Positions 8,324-18,875 of a stretch of 55,314 bases of DNA are shown in pieces. Made by a program: the position numbers and the translations under genes. The notes under the pieces were generated by a model, which made no database searches, was not told the DNA's origin, and saw only the letters and a list, made by a program, of their open reading frames with translations. The DNA is taken from positions 1 to 55,314 of the forward strand of contig NZ_WOTO01000061.1 of NCBI RefSeq assembly GCF_010993775.1, in the 5' to 3' direction. The stretch's first letter is position 1. Each line of letters opens with the position of its first letter. This DNA is from Fodinicola feengrottensis (GTDB lineage: Bacteria; Actinomycetota; Actinomycetes; Mycobacteriales; HKI-0501).

Positions 8324-10652
8324 GCTCGCAGTGTGCCGTCGCGCCCGCGACTGGTACGACCGGTGGCAGCTAGTGGCCAGTCATTCCCGATGGCGCCAGC
8401 TTCTGCCGTTATGTCCTGAACTATTCCGCCACCAGCGCGCGCGGCACGGACCCACGGACCCGTCGGCCAAGCGCGGTGGGAAGCCGTCGCGTACGAGTCT
8501 TCCCGGCGGCTGGAGACCACAGGCTGCCCGGACGCAAAGTCGCCCGAATACGGGAAAACAGCGGCTGGCTGGCTGGCCAGGCCGCGGCGGACCAGCAGCA
8601 CCGCTGACCACGCGCCTTCCACCGCGCCGGCTTGGGTCGCGGCGCCGGACCAGAGCGCGGAATCCAGCAACACGGCCAAAACCCGGACGTGCGCGCCAAC
8701 CGGCGGGCCTTCGCCACGATCGCAGGCGGCGGCCACGTCCCGAGGGGTCATGCCGGCGGCGACCGCCAAACCGTGTGACCGCAACAGATCCCGTGCCTCG
8801 GCCCACGCCGCGACGACACCGTCCAGACCCGTCGCCCGCCGCCGGCGTACCCGACGCAGGGCCTTCAGCACCGGAATGCCGATCAGGACGAGGGCCATCA
8901 AAGCCAGCAGCAGCACCAAACCCGGCACGATCCACCCGAGGCTGATGACCGGTGGCCGGCCGCCGTCATCGGCGCGCGGAGGCAGCGGCGGGTCGCGGAG
9001 TTGCTTGACTGGCGGCAGATCCTGGCGCGCCTTGTCGGCGGCGGCGGCGAGGCTGTTGTCGGCGGCCACCGACGCACCAGAGCCGGCGGCCGTACGGGTC
9101 GGATCCAGCGGCACCCAGCCGACGCCGGCCACCGCCACCTCGGGCCAGGCGAGCACGTCCCGGTTGTGCACGGTGATCGGCAGCCCGGGCGCCGCAACCT
9201 CGCCGCGGTAGCCGACCGCGATCCGGGCCGGGATGCCCAGCAGCCGGGCCAGCACGACGTACGCGGCGGCGAACTGCTCGCTGGTGCCGCGCTTGCTCTG
9301 CAACAGGAAGTTCGTCAGCTGCGGCCAGGCGGCGCCGGTCGGCAGGTCCTTTCCGGTCGCGACCTTGTAGTTGTCGGCCAGGAACCGCTCCAGCACGAGG
9401 GCAGCCTGGAAGGACGGCCGGATGCCATGCACGGCACTGGTCGCGAGGTCGAAGATGCCAGGTGGGATCTCGCCGAGCCCGCCAAAGCCGCCGTCGGCGT
9501 GCGGGTCGACCGCGGCGCCGGCCAGCGCGGCCGAGCTGACCTCGGGCTCACGCCAGGTCAGGCGGTAGCTGGTCGAGGCCGGGCGGTCGTGCGCCACCAA
9601 GACGCCGGAACTCTGGTCGAGCCATGGCGTCGTACCAGCCACCGACGTGGGCAGCGGCTGGCTGGGCAGCCACCAGGCATTCTGGTCGCTTTGATCGGTC
9701 TGCCCGGTCGCGCCCGGCAGGTAGACGGTCGCGGCCCGGCTGGTGGTCGGCACGGTGATGCCGCTGGGCAGCGCGACCGTGGCGCCCATCCGCCGGAACA
9801 CCGCGCTGGACGACCAGTTGGCACCATCGAAGCCAGCGAGGACGGCGAGCCGCCAGCGGTCGACGTGCCCGGTCGACGTGTACGTGAACACCGGTACGTC
9901 CGGCTCCCGCAGGTTCGCGGCCAGGTCGTCGAGCGGGCTGGTCAGGATCACCGGCGCCGCGGACGGTTGGGTTTGACGCAGCGACAGGACCGGGGTGACC
10001 GGATCGAGCAGCGTCACCAGGATCGCGCGCCGACCAGGCCCAGGACCAGCGTCGGCGCCCACACCCGGACGCCCCACCGGCTCGCCGAGCGCAGGAAGGC
10101 GGTGTCGCGCGAGACCATCAGCAGAGCCGCGGCGACACCGCCGTAGGCGCAGGCGCCGCCGGCCGCGGCCCATCCCGTCAGCGGCAGGTACGCCTGGCTG
10201 AAACCGACCACGACCAGGCTCGGCAGCAGCGCGGCTGGCGCCCAGCGGACCAGCTCGACGCCCAGCAGCGCGGCCAGCGCGACCGCCAGCGGGACGAAAA
10301 GCAGCGCCGCTGGATCGGGCCGCGCGGGCCAGGTCGACTGCAGCGTGAGCTGCCAGGACTGGGTGATGCCCAAGACCAGGCCACGAATGGTCGCGTCGGT
10401 CGGCAGCCCGAACACCGTGGTCGCGAACAGCTCGCTCTCGACGGCTCCCAGCAGGCCGCCAAGCATCACCAGCGGCGCCCGCAAGACGGCCAGGGGCGGG
10501 AATCGTACGCTCAACTCCACGGCGAGGTAGCAGCCGACGAGAACGGCGGCGACCGGGCGTAAGACCGCCCAGAAGCCAAAGATCGGCGAGAAAAACAGCC
10601 CGGCGACACCGGCCGCGAGCAGGACCAGGACCGCGCGCGCGCGCGCCTTCAT
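8320..10652 (-). CDS. TgpA-like transglutaminase-domain membrane protein
   Basis: Starting MKARARAVLVLL, the first 200 residues are a membrane block with about six hydrophobic segments (VLVLLAAGVAGLFFSP, AVLVGCYLAVEL, ALLFVPLAVALAALLG and others). After a frame break at about 10025 (GGCGCGCG, probably +2) comes a periplasmic region, then the transglutaminase core: SKRGTSEQFAAAYVVLARLLGIPARIAVGYRG supplies the nucleophile position, here Ser rather than Cys preceding EQFA, followed by TVHNRDVLAWPEV with the His and WPEV motif. A final TM (WIVPGLVLLLALMALVLIG) and a DUF4129-like tail end the protein. It overlaps DUF58 (ATGA) and YbaB. Family members TgpA/DUF3488 pair with MoxR and DUF58. Confidence 0.75.
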
Positions 10653-11797
10653 CGGGTGACGGCCGTGTTCCAGCGGTCCGCCGCCTCGTCCGCGGTCGCG
10701 GCGCGCAGGACGCTCACCCCGGCGATCGGCGCGATCTCGGTGGACCCCAGCGCGATCACCACGACGGTGGCGAATGTCGATCGTACGGCCGCGACGCGCG
10801 CCGCGCGGTCGGCGGCCGTCAGCGCGGCCACCACCAGGGTGAGACCGCCGCCTTCGCGGCCGCCGATCCGGTCGGGCACCAGCGGGGCCGCGCTGTCCGA
10901 GCCGCGGCCCAGCAGGCACAGCTCGTCGAGCATCCGCCGGCCCAGCGCTCGGGCGCCGGGCCTGGAAACCGAGTCGATGCCGCAGGTCGTCAGCAGCCGG
11001 CAGCCGTAGTCAGCGAACCGCGCCGAGATGACGAGTGAGGCCGCCACATCCACGGCGTCTTCGAAAACGTGCGCGGGCATCGTCTCCGAGCGCGAGTCGA
11101 GCAGGACGGTGAACCGCGGCTGGTTCGGGTCGACGTACTCGCGGACCATCAGCTGGCCGGTCTTCGCCGTCGCCTTCCAGTGCAGATGCCGAACCTCGTC
11201 GCCCGGCACGTACGGCCGGACCTCGCGCAGGTCCATCGAACCGCGCAGGGAGTACGGCGTTGCCGCGCCGTCGTAGTGCAAACGCAGCCGGCCGCGGGAC
11301 ATCGCGCGCATCGGCAGGGTCCGCGGCAGCACCCACAGGGTCGCGGTCGCACCGGTGCTGACCCGGCTGTGGCCGAGGCCGAGCGCGTCCTGACGGTCCA
11401 GCGTCAGCGGACCTACCAGGTGTTTTTCCGCGTACGTCCGTCGGCAGCTCGTACGTGTAGTGCGCACTGGTGCCGCGCCTCAGCGGCCGCACGACGACCT
11501 GGCGGAACCGCTCGCCGATCCAGTCCCCGGCGGTGAAACCGGCCTGCCAGCGGGTGCCCGGGTTCTGCACCCGCGCCGCGCGATCGCCGCGCCACCGCGC
11601 GAGACCCGGTCTGGATAGACCTCGCGCGTCACCTCGACTTTCGGCCGATGCGTACCAACCAGCAGGGCGGCCACCAGCGCGCCGACACCCACGCCGGCGA
11701 GCGCGAGCAGGACCGCGAAGCCGAGCAGCTGACCGGCCGCGAAAACGACGACGACGGCGACCAGCAGCGCGACCCCGCGGCGGGTCAGCCGGGGCAT
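10649..11797 (-). CDS. DUF58 domain protein
   Basis: The ATG at 11797 overlaps the MoxR stop (TGATG). Two N-terminal TM helices (GVALLVAVVVVFAAGQLLGF and LLALAGVGVGALVAALLVG) precede a beta-rich region and the DUF58 signature SMDLREVRPYVPGD followed by HWKATAKTGQLMVREY, then a von Willebrand A-like fold beginning FTVLLDSRSE. Frame changes near 11590 and 11430 split the gene into three readable parts. DUF58 proteins are membrane partners of MoxR AAA+ ATPases, and here MoxR, DUF58 and TgpA are coupled by overlapping start and stop codons. Function in the envelope is inferred from family association. Confidence 0.8.
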
Positions 11798-12848
11798 CAG
11801 CTTTCCGTACCCGCTCTGCCGCCGACCCGGGTCGGGGCCGGGGTGTGTGCCAGCACCTCGGCGACGATGGTGGCCGGGTCGCGCTGGTTCAGCTCCGCCT
11901 CCGGCGTCAGGATCAGCCGATGCGCGAGCACCGGCACGGCGACTTCCTTGATGTCGTCCGGCGTCACGAACGCCCTTCCGTACGTGACGGCCAACGCCTG
12001 CGCCGCCCGGGAGTGCGAGTGCGATGCTGCCGCGCGGGCTGGCGCCATAGCGCAGGTCGGCATGGGTACGCGTGACGCTGGCCAGCTGCGCCGCATAGCG
12101 CACGATCGCGTCGTCGATATGTGCCCCCGCGGACGTGCTGGACAGCCGCGTACAGCTCGGCCAGCGACACCACCGGGTTCAGCGTGTCCGGCCCGAAGCC
12201 GGCGCATTCGCCGCGGATCACCATGACCTCGGTCTCCAGGTCCGGGTAGCCGACCTCGATCCGCATCAGGAACCGGTCGAGCTGTGCCTCCGGCAGCCGG
12301 TACGTGCCTTCCATCTCGATCGGGTTCTGCGTCGCGATCACCAGGAACGGCCGCGGCACCTCATGCCGCACCGAGTCGACCGTGACGGTCCGCTCAGCCA
12401 TCACCTCCAACAGCGCCGACTGAGTTTTCGGCGTACCACGGTTGATCTCATCGGCGAGAACAACGTTCGCGAAGACCCCACCCGGATGAAACTCGAAGCG
12501 TTCCAGATTCTGGTGATACACCTGCACACCAGTGATGTCACCAGGCAACAGGTCCGGCGTGAACTGGATGCGGCTGAGCGTCCCGCCAATGCTGCGGGCG
12601 AGACAGCGGCCAATCGTCGTCTTGCCCAGCCCGGGCACGTCCTCGATCAGGACATGGCCCTCGGCGAGCAGCGCGCAGATCGCCAGCCGGACAACCTGCG
12701 GCTTGCCTCTTACAACGGTCTGCACGTTGGCGGCGATCCGCTCGTAGACGCTCTGTGCGGCGGCCTGGGTCGCCGGGTTCGGCGCGGCGCCGTTCGGCGG
12801 CATGCCGCTCTGACTCGTCAGGTCAGGCTGGTTCACCCGGACCCCCAT
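11797..12848 (-). CDS. MoxR-family AAA+ ATPase
   Basis: Walker A is VPGLGKTT, the MoxR QFTPDLLPGDITG segment follows, Walker B is VVLADEINR, then GTPKTQSALLEVMAERTVT, sensor 1 region VIATQNPIEMEGTY and LPEAQLDRF. All MoxR diagnostic motifs are present. The C-terminal lid (RYGASPRGSIALA, RAFVTPDDIKEVA, LAHRLIL) is reached only by two frame changes, at about 12130 (five G instead of four) and about 12035. I chose ATG 12848 (MGVRVNQPDL) over the more upstream possibility at 12911 because family members start close to this point. MoxR proteins act as chaperone-like ATPases with DUF58/VWA partners. Confidence 0.85.
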
Positions 12849-13066
12849 CGCAGCTTCCCCAACACCCACGCCAACCGGATACAACGTCCGGTCATGGTAT
12901 CCAAAATCCACGGCTTATCCCCAAGAACAATCAACTCAGCCGTATGACCACTCGGCACCGAGTTATCCCTTCCGAAGCTGGCTATCAAAGACCGTCGACG
13001 AGGAGAACGAGTCAAGGGCGATCAAGTCACAGCCAGCCCGCCTTCGGTTTCCAGGACGTAGGTGGG

Positions 13067-14486
13067 TCATCCGCGCTGCATCGCGGCGCCCTGCGACAGT
13101 CCTGGCCCCTGCGGCAGCCGGGCCATCAGGGCTGCCGGCACCTTGACCGGCGTCACACCGTCGTAGCCCAGCCAACCGAGCACGTCCCGGCTGGCCAGCG
13201 GATAGCCGATGCCAAGGTCGGTGACGACGGCGAGGGTGCCGGCGAGGGCGGTACGGCTGGGCATCACCTCGACGACCGCGATCTGGCCCGGCGGCACGTA
13301 CACATAGTCGGCGAGAGCGACGCCGCCCGGGCGTACGACCGGCGGTCGCGATCTGGCGGTCCGGTGCCGGGAGAACGTCCGCGACCGACACGTCCGGAAC
13401 GAACGACCCGGACGCGAAGCCGAGGCACACGGTCGTCTGGTCGGCGATCGAGACGAAGTCCGGCCGCACGGACGGCGCCGACGACTCGGTAACCGCGGTC
13501 GGCGTCGCCATCCGCGCGCCGGAGGCGATGTTCGGGCTCAGCGCCATCCCGAACGGGTCACCTTGGTACGCCTTCGCGGTCGGCGGGTAGGCGAGCTGGA
13601 TGTCGTACGCGAGCTCGGAGATCGGCTGCAGCTGCGTCGTACTCGCGAGGTAGTGCTGCGCCCCACCGCCGGGCGTCTGCATGGTCAACAAAGCCCCGGA
13701 CCGGATGTCCGACCGGCCCGGCACCGCCGTCGACGCCTTGCCCGCGTCGGCGACCGCGATCGGCGCGATCGGGTCGCCCTGCGGCAGCGACTCGACCAGT
13801 GCCGGGCTGACGGTGGCGACCTGGACGGACCCGACCGCGAGGCCCACGTTCACCGTCTCCGGGCTGTCGATCAGGTGCCGATATCCCTGGTAGATCAGGT
13901 ATTCCGTGCCATTTCCAGCGGCCCTGACCAGGATGGACCGCTGGCCGGTCGGGAAGCCGCTGGCCGGTGGCGCGCCGACCAGCAGCACCGAGCTGACCGT
14001 CGCCGCGCCGGTCGCCGTGGTGGTGGTCGGCTCCGAGCACAGCGTCCAATCGCCGACCACCCGGTCCGGCCCGGGCAGCGCGTCCGGCGCGTCCGGGATG
14101 CCGATCTGCGGACCGCGGGTGAACCCGACCAGCGAGTTGTGCGAGACGCTGGCGGTTTCCGCGTGCTTGCCCAGCGCCAGCAGCGCCGACGAGTAGTTGA
14201 TCATCGGATGCAGCTCACCGTTGAGGTAGACATACCTTGTCCCGGTCTCCTTCTCCACGATGACCGAGTTGCCGTCCTTCCAGGAGGAGTTGCCGCCCGG
14301 GAAGATCAGGCCGAAGACACCGGCCGCGACCAGGGACAGCACGCCGAGCACGAGGCCGGCCACGGCCGCGCCGCCGACCCGGCGAAACGGCGGATGCTCC
14401 GGGTCGCTCTCCTGCAGCACGAGCGCCGAGACGGCCCGCTGGATCTGGAACTGGTGGGCCTGGAGCTGGTCGCGTTTGGACGCCAT
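13067..14486 (-). CDS. eccB: Type VII secretion protein EccB
   Basis: The start MASKRDQLQAHQFQIQRAVSALV is the classic EccB N-terminus (cytosolic QAHxFxxQRxxxALV motif), followed by one TM at about residues 45-65 (AVAGLVLGVLSLVAAGVFGLI) and a large periplasmic part with the EccB repeats (RYVYLNGELHPMINYSSALL). EccB is a core membrane component of the ESX translocon. The gene starts two bases after the EccD stop. The last about 80 residues (YVPPGQIAVVEVMP to QGAAMQRG) need a frame change near 13340. Length of about 470 residues is normal for the family. Confidence 0.9.
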
Positions 14487-14487
14487 G

Positions 14488-15887
14488 TCAACCCGCCAAT
14501 CCGCGCAGCAACCCGTACAGGCCAAGGACCCAGCAGCCGATCGGTACGACCGAGAGCACCACGAAGATCTCGAAGATCTCGGCCGCCCGCGGCAGATACG
14601 GGCTCGCCGCGCGTGCGTGCTGTGCCAGCGGGCCACCAGCCCCACGACGACCGCGAGCAGGATCAGGATCGGCACGTCGATGGCCAGCAGGTACGCCCGC
14701 GTCGCGACCAACATCCAGCTGGTGGAGCAGGCCAGGCAACCCAGGCCCGCGGCCAGCAGCGCCGAGCGTTGCCGCACGATCGGGTAAAGCCTCGCCCGGA
14801 GCAGGAAGCCGATGCTCAGCACGCCCGAGAGCACGACCCCGGCCGTACCACCTTGCACGACCAGCAGGACGTTGCCGATGACCGCGGTCGCCGCGAGCGC
14901 CCAGACCAGCCCGGTGAGCAGCGAGTCCGCGCGCAGCACGGACGCGTACACGGACGAACGCGGCGGCAGCGGGTCGTCGTTGAGCAGGTCACCGGCCGTA
15001 CGCGGCAGGACGGGCAGCGGCATCCGCGCCATCCAGATCGACAGCGGCGCGAAGACCGGCGAGATGATCAGCCCGAGGCCTGCCACCACCGCCGCGGCGC
15101 CGCGCCGTTCGCCGCGGTGCCGGTGGCGAGCCAGCCGCCGACGATGCCCAGCACGCCGGCGGTCGCGGCGGCGGTGAACAACGCGGCCCGGTCGACGACG
15201 CCGAACAACCCGGCGATCGCGGCCAGCAGCAGCGCCGCGCTGGCCGCCAGCACGTGCGGCGCCCCGAGCTGGGTCAACGGCAGGTTGCCAGCGAAAAGCA
15301 GGCCACCGCCCACGAACGCGTACGGCAACGCCAAAGACCCGAGTACGGCCCCGGCCCGCGCGTCGCCGGCCGCACGCGCGAGCGCGATCGCCGACGCGAT
15401 GAGCACCAGCGCGACGGCCAGCGCGGTCAGCGCCGCGAAACCCCACTGCGGGCCGGCGCGCAGTACGGCCGCCAGCCCGAGCGCGGCGATGACACCGCTG
15501 CCGGCGAAACCCGCCCATCGGGGTGTGCCGTGGAGTCCAGGCGCTGGAGGCACCGGCCGAGCCGCTCGCGACCGCGTCGATCAGGTCGTCGTACTCCAGC
15601 TCAGGCCAGTCCGTCCGGGCCGGTACGAGATGCAGGACCTCGCCGTCCATCACCCGCAACGCGAACAGCGACTTCGTCCGATCCAGGCGCGTACCGTCCG
15701 CGCGGCACAGCGCCCAACCGCCGGCCGCGACGCCGTCGTCGGGCAACTGCTCACCGGCGTGCCGGAGCAGGCCCGGCAACAGTTCGGCGAGCGGCGACCG
15801 TTCCGGCAGCGCGAGATCGATGCGCCGCGACGGCGCCGCGACGGTCACCTTCACGAGATTGACTTTGTTCACCAGACCGTTGTTCAT
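14488..15887 (-). CDS. eccD: Type VII secretion protein EccD
   Basis: The N-terminus (VKVTVAAPSRRIDLALPERSP) is the ubiquitin-like YukD domain of EccD, ending near residue 95 with LEYDDLIDAVA. The remainder is a chain of hydrophobic helices (about eleven, as in EccD), including ALTALAVALVLIASAIALA, GLGLIISPVFAPLSIWMARMPLP and ILLAVVVGLVARW. EccD forms the membrane barrel of the ESX complex. Frame changes occur near 15545, 15100 and 14610. The stop lies one base before the EccB start. The ATG at 15887 (MNNGLVNKVN) is chosen because it directly precedes the YukD strand. Confidence 0.88.
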
Positions 15888-16052
15888 CAGACCGCTCGTC
15901 CTCTGGAATTCCCTTGTTTTCCTGCCACGTCGGCTCTGTGCGGGCGGCAGCAACCTGCCGGTCGGTCCCGCCCGTCTGGCCGGACTCACCCATCATCGGG
16001 CCGAGGACGACGGCCGGAACCCATGCGGCAGCTTGCGGTCACGGACACAACG

Positions 16053-16475
16053 TCAGCGCGAACCGGGTGCCGCGGTGAGCCACCCGCCGACCGTCGGATG
16101 GGTCAGCAGCGCGATGATGACCGCGACCGCGACGAACAGTGGCGTGAGCGAATACAGGTGGCCGGCGAAGGCGTTGACGGCGTTCTCCAGAATCCCGGCC
16201 GCCTCCAGGACGACCGCGAATGTACGCGCCCGCGGCCGCCGCGACAGCAGGGTCGTGAACGCGACCGCGAGCAGCACGGCCACCACCAGGTTGACGGCCA
16301 GGAGCACGTACTCGAACCCAGTGGTGACCCGGCCGTGCTGGGCCTGCTGGCCGGCGTCGCTGAACTGATAGGCCGTGACGAACATCGTCGCGACCGCCTG
16401 TACCAGCATGCCGAGGGCGGCGACCCAGACGATCTTGGGCACGCTGCGCAGCGAGGTCTCGGGCGGTCCCGACAT
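16053..16475 (-). CDS. Small four-helix membrane protein
   Basis: An intact 140-residue protein with four hydrophobic segments (VWVAALGMLVQAVATMFVTAY, VLLAVNLVVAVLLAVAFTTLL, FAVVLEAAGILENAVNAFAG, LFVAVAVIIALLTH). I do not recognise a named family. It sits 165 bases upstream of EccD and 51 bases downstream of the fibronectin-III gene, on the same strand, so it may belong to the secretion operon. Confidence 0.65.
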   Translation of the reverse strand: MSGPPETSLRSVPKIVWVAALGMLVQAVATMFVTAYQFSDAGQQAQHGRVTTGFEYVLLAVNLVVAVLLAVAFTTLLSRRPRARTFAVVLEAAGILENAVNAFAGHLYSLTPLFVAVAVIIALLTHPTVGGWLTAAPGSR

Positions 16476-16526
16476 GGCGACTCCGTGGTGGCAGGCAGAG
16501 GGGTTAACGACGGTCGTACGCGACGC

Positions 16527-18695
16527 TCACCAGTCACCCCAAAGAATGCGGTTGGACGTGGCGACAACGGTGCCGTCGGGCGTCTCAGCGGTCACCCAGA
16601 CGTAGTGGCCCGTTCCGTAGTACTCAAACGCGTCGAACTCCTGGTAACCGTTCGAGTCCGTGTCCTGCCCGGAACCGGGGTTCCTGTACGACGCATCGTC
16701 CGAATGCGGTTTGATCTCGTAGTGCGTGTTCGGGCTGAAGCCTTGGAGCACCACGTGCATCCGATAGCAGTCCTGCTGCGGATACTGCGACGAGCAGTCG
16801 TGCGTCCCGCGGCTGACCGTCAGCGTCTGGCTCGGGAGCACTTTGGTCCGGCTCGCGGCCGCGCCGGTCAGGGTGCGCCCGTCCGGCGCCTGGGTGATCG
16901 CCCGTACCGTGAAGGTCACGCTGCTGCCTTTGGCCAGGCCGCTGACCGTGGCGTTCTCGGTGGTCACCGAACGGCTCGCCACGCCAGTCGCGCTGACCTG
17001 GTAGCGCACCAGCGAGCCGCCGTTGAGCGCCGGTCGTGACCAGCTGAGCGTCGCGGTCGTCCCGGCAGTCGTGACCGAGAGGCCGCCCGGCGCCGCGGCC
17101 GCGGCCAACGGCGTCACCGCGGCCGCGGCAGCCGCCGGCCCGTCGCCCACCCGGTTGCGCGCGGCGACGCTGAACGTGTACGCCACGCCGTTGCCTAACC
17201 CGGACACAGTGGTCGTACGAGCGGACCCCGCGACCACCTGGGAACCGGTCGCGCCGGATGAGTTTCGCCAGGTCACGACATATGCGCTGATCGTCGCACG
17301 GTTCGCGACCGCGGCACTCCAGCGCACCGTCGCCGACCCGGAACCCGCGGCCGCGGAGACGCCGGGTGGCGCGCCGGGCACGGTTGCCGGCACCGCCGGC
17401 GGCGGCCCCCCTGCGGCGGCGGCGCCTGGATCGTCGGCGGACCGGGTTCGGTGGGCGGCTGGGGCGATGTCCGTGGCGGCACCGGTGGCGGCGTCGAAGA
17501 CAGCGGCGGAGCCGGCGTCTGCGGCGGACTTGATGGCTGCGGGCTGCCCGTCGGCGCTGGCGTACCGATGACGGGCGCGTCGCTGATGGTGCCGTCCTTG
17601 CCGACCACCAGCAAATGCGTACCGGCGCCGTTCTGCACATAGACGCGGCCATCGGCGCCACTGGTCATCGTCGGCATGCCGTCGCTGGCCGGGATCGGCT
17701 TCGCGTCCTTGCGGTGACCCTGATTGTCGTACGTGACCAACGTCCCGCTGGTCACGTCGACCATCGCGACCAACGGGCCGCTGGACAGCGGTCCGGCGTA
17801 CCGGCCGGCGCCCAGCGGCACCTGGATCGGCTGGGCGGGCCTGTCCGGGTCCACCAGATAGAGCGTGCGACCGGTCGGGTCGAGCAGCGGCAACCGACCG
17901 TTCGCGTCGGCTGGCGAGAGCCGGGTCGCGGCTGAGGTTGGTACGCCCAGTGGCCTGCCGGTGCCGAGCCCATGGGCGCCGAGCGGGTAGAGCGTGCCCG
18001 CGGTGGTGTCCAACACCCGCGGGCTGGCTGCGGCGACCGTGGTCAGCGCCCCGCCGTGTCCCGCCGGCAGATGCCCCGGGCAGGTGGTGGTGCTGACAGC
18101 CGTCTTGGGCAGCTCGCACAGCAGGCCGCTGCCGGTGTGCAGCATCCACATCGTGCCGTCGCGGCCGATCACCGGGTCGCCAATCGCGTCGCCGACGGTG
18201 ACGACCTGCGCGGATGCGCCGAGCCGGACGATCTTGCCGGAGCTGCGATAGATCAGATAGGACCCGCCGGTCGCCTCGATCGCCAGCGGTTCCTCCGCGG
18301 CCGGCGCCGCCGTCGTGCTGCTGACCCGCAGGTTCGACTTGCCGAACTGGACGACCTTGGAGTGGCCGACGACGTAGCCGTCGGTGTCGGTCTGGACAAC
18401 CTGCGTACCAGGCTCGGACTGTACGTCGATGCCGGCGTCGACCTGACCGGTCGCGCCGTCGACGTGGAAGGCGGTCTGCTTGGCCACGTTGTATACCCAG
18501 TGCCCGGTCGGCGCGAACCGCGCGCCCGAGGTTGGCGCCACCACGCCGCTGACCGCTGACCGCTGCCGCCACCAGACCGAGGCTCGCCACGGCGGCGATC
18601 AACGGCGACACCAGCCGCCGGCGCCGCCGCGCCCCGCTGGTCGCAACGAGCCGTCGACCGGCATCGAGCTGCTCGGACGCACTCAGGTCAGCCAC
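16527..18695 (-). CDS. Membrane-anchored fibronectin type III protein of the type VII locus
   Basis: A GTG at 18695 gives a short cytosolic N-terminus, one TM (LVSPLIAAVASLGLVAAAVSG) and an extracellular beta-propeller-like region of repeated Gly/Thr/Asp-rich strands (TGQVDAGIDVQSEPGTQVV, SYLIYRSSGKIVRLG, PLLDPTGRTLYLVDPD). A Pro/Ser/Thr-rich linker near residue 390 precedes two fibronectin III domains (PGAPPGVSAAAGSGSATVRW and PGGLSVTTAGTTATLSW, each with NGxxYTFSV or similar). The C-terminal domain contains three Cys and ends NRILWGDW. Frame changes near 18545 and 17420. Proteins of this architecture often accompany actinobacterial ESX clusters; a surface or peptidoglycan-binding role is plausible but not shown. 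Confidence 0.7.
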   Translation of the reverse strand: MADLSASEQLDAGRRLVATSGARRRRRLVSPLIAAVASLGLVAAAVSGQRRGGANLGRAVRADRALGIQRGQADRLPRRRRDRSGRRRHRRTVRAWYAGCPDRHRRLRRRPLQGRPVRQVEPAGQQHDGGAGRGGTAGDRGDRRVLSDLSQLRQDRPARRIRAGRHRRRRDWRPGDRPRRHDVDAAHRQRPAVRAAQDGCQHHHLPGASAGGTRRGADHGRRSQPAGVGHHRGHALPARRPWARHRQATGRTNLSRDPALASRRERSVAAARPDRSHALSGGPGQARPADPGAAGRRPVRRTAVQRPVGRDGRRDQRDVGHVRQSGSPQGREADPGQRRHADDDQWRRWPRLCAERRRYAFAGGRQGRHHQRRARHRYASADGQPAAIKSAADAGSAAVFDAATGAATDIAPAAHRTRSADDPGAAAAGGPPPAVPATVPGAPPGVSAAAGSGSATVRWSAAVANRATISAYVVTWRNSSGATGSQVVAGSARTTTVSGLGNGVAYTFSVAARNRVGDGPAAAAAAVTPLAAAAAPGGLSVTTAGTTATLSWSRPALNGGSLVRYQVSATGVASRSVTTENATVSGLAKGSSVTFTVRAITQAPDGRTLTGAAASRTKVLPSQTLTVSRGTHDCSSQYPQQDCYRMHVVLQGFSPNTHYEIKPHSDDASYRNPGSGQDTDSNGYQEFDAFEYYGTGHYVWVTAETPDGTVVATSNRILWGDW

Positions 18696-18875
18696 GCGTG
18701 GGACTCTACGGAACCAGACGCGGGAGATGTCCCGCATTCGCTGTGTAGTCAGCTGCAGGTCAGCACCTTTGCGACATTCTGCCCTCCACCAGGTGCTGCC
18801 GCGCCATCTTGGGCTGAGCTTGGCCGGGGTCAGTACGCTCGTGCCGCGTACTTTTGACCCCAGGAGCGCAGCACC

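Noticed and set aside
12833..13015. A 60-residue gene between EccB and MoxR
   Set aside because: No ribosome site, no homology, and its codon pattern is poor; the interval is probably an untranslated leader.
12963..15989. A 1008-residue continuous minus-strand reading frame
   Set aside because: It is a chimera: the front is EccD (partly out of frame) and the back is EccB. Separate starts, stops and domain homologies show two genes joined by frame errors.
13563..17039. An 1158-residue plus-strand reading frame
   Set aside because: It runs opposite EccB, EccD and the fibronectin protein and is Arg/Gly-rich with no domain; it is the mirror of high-GC coding sequence.
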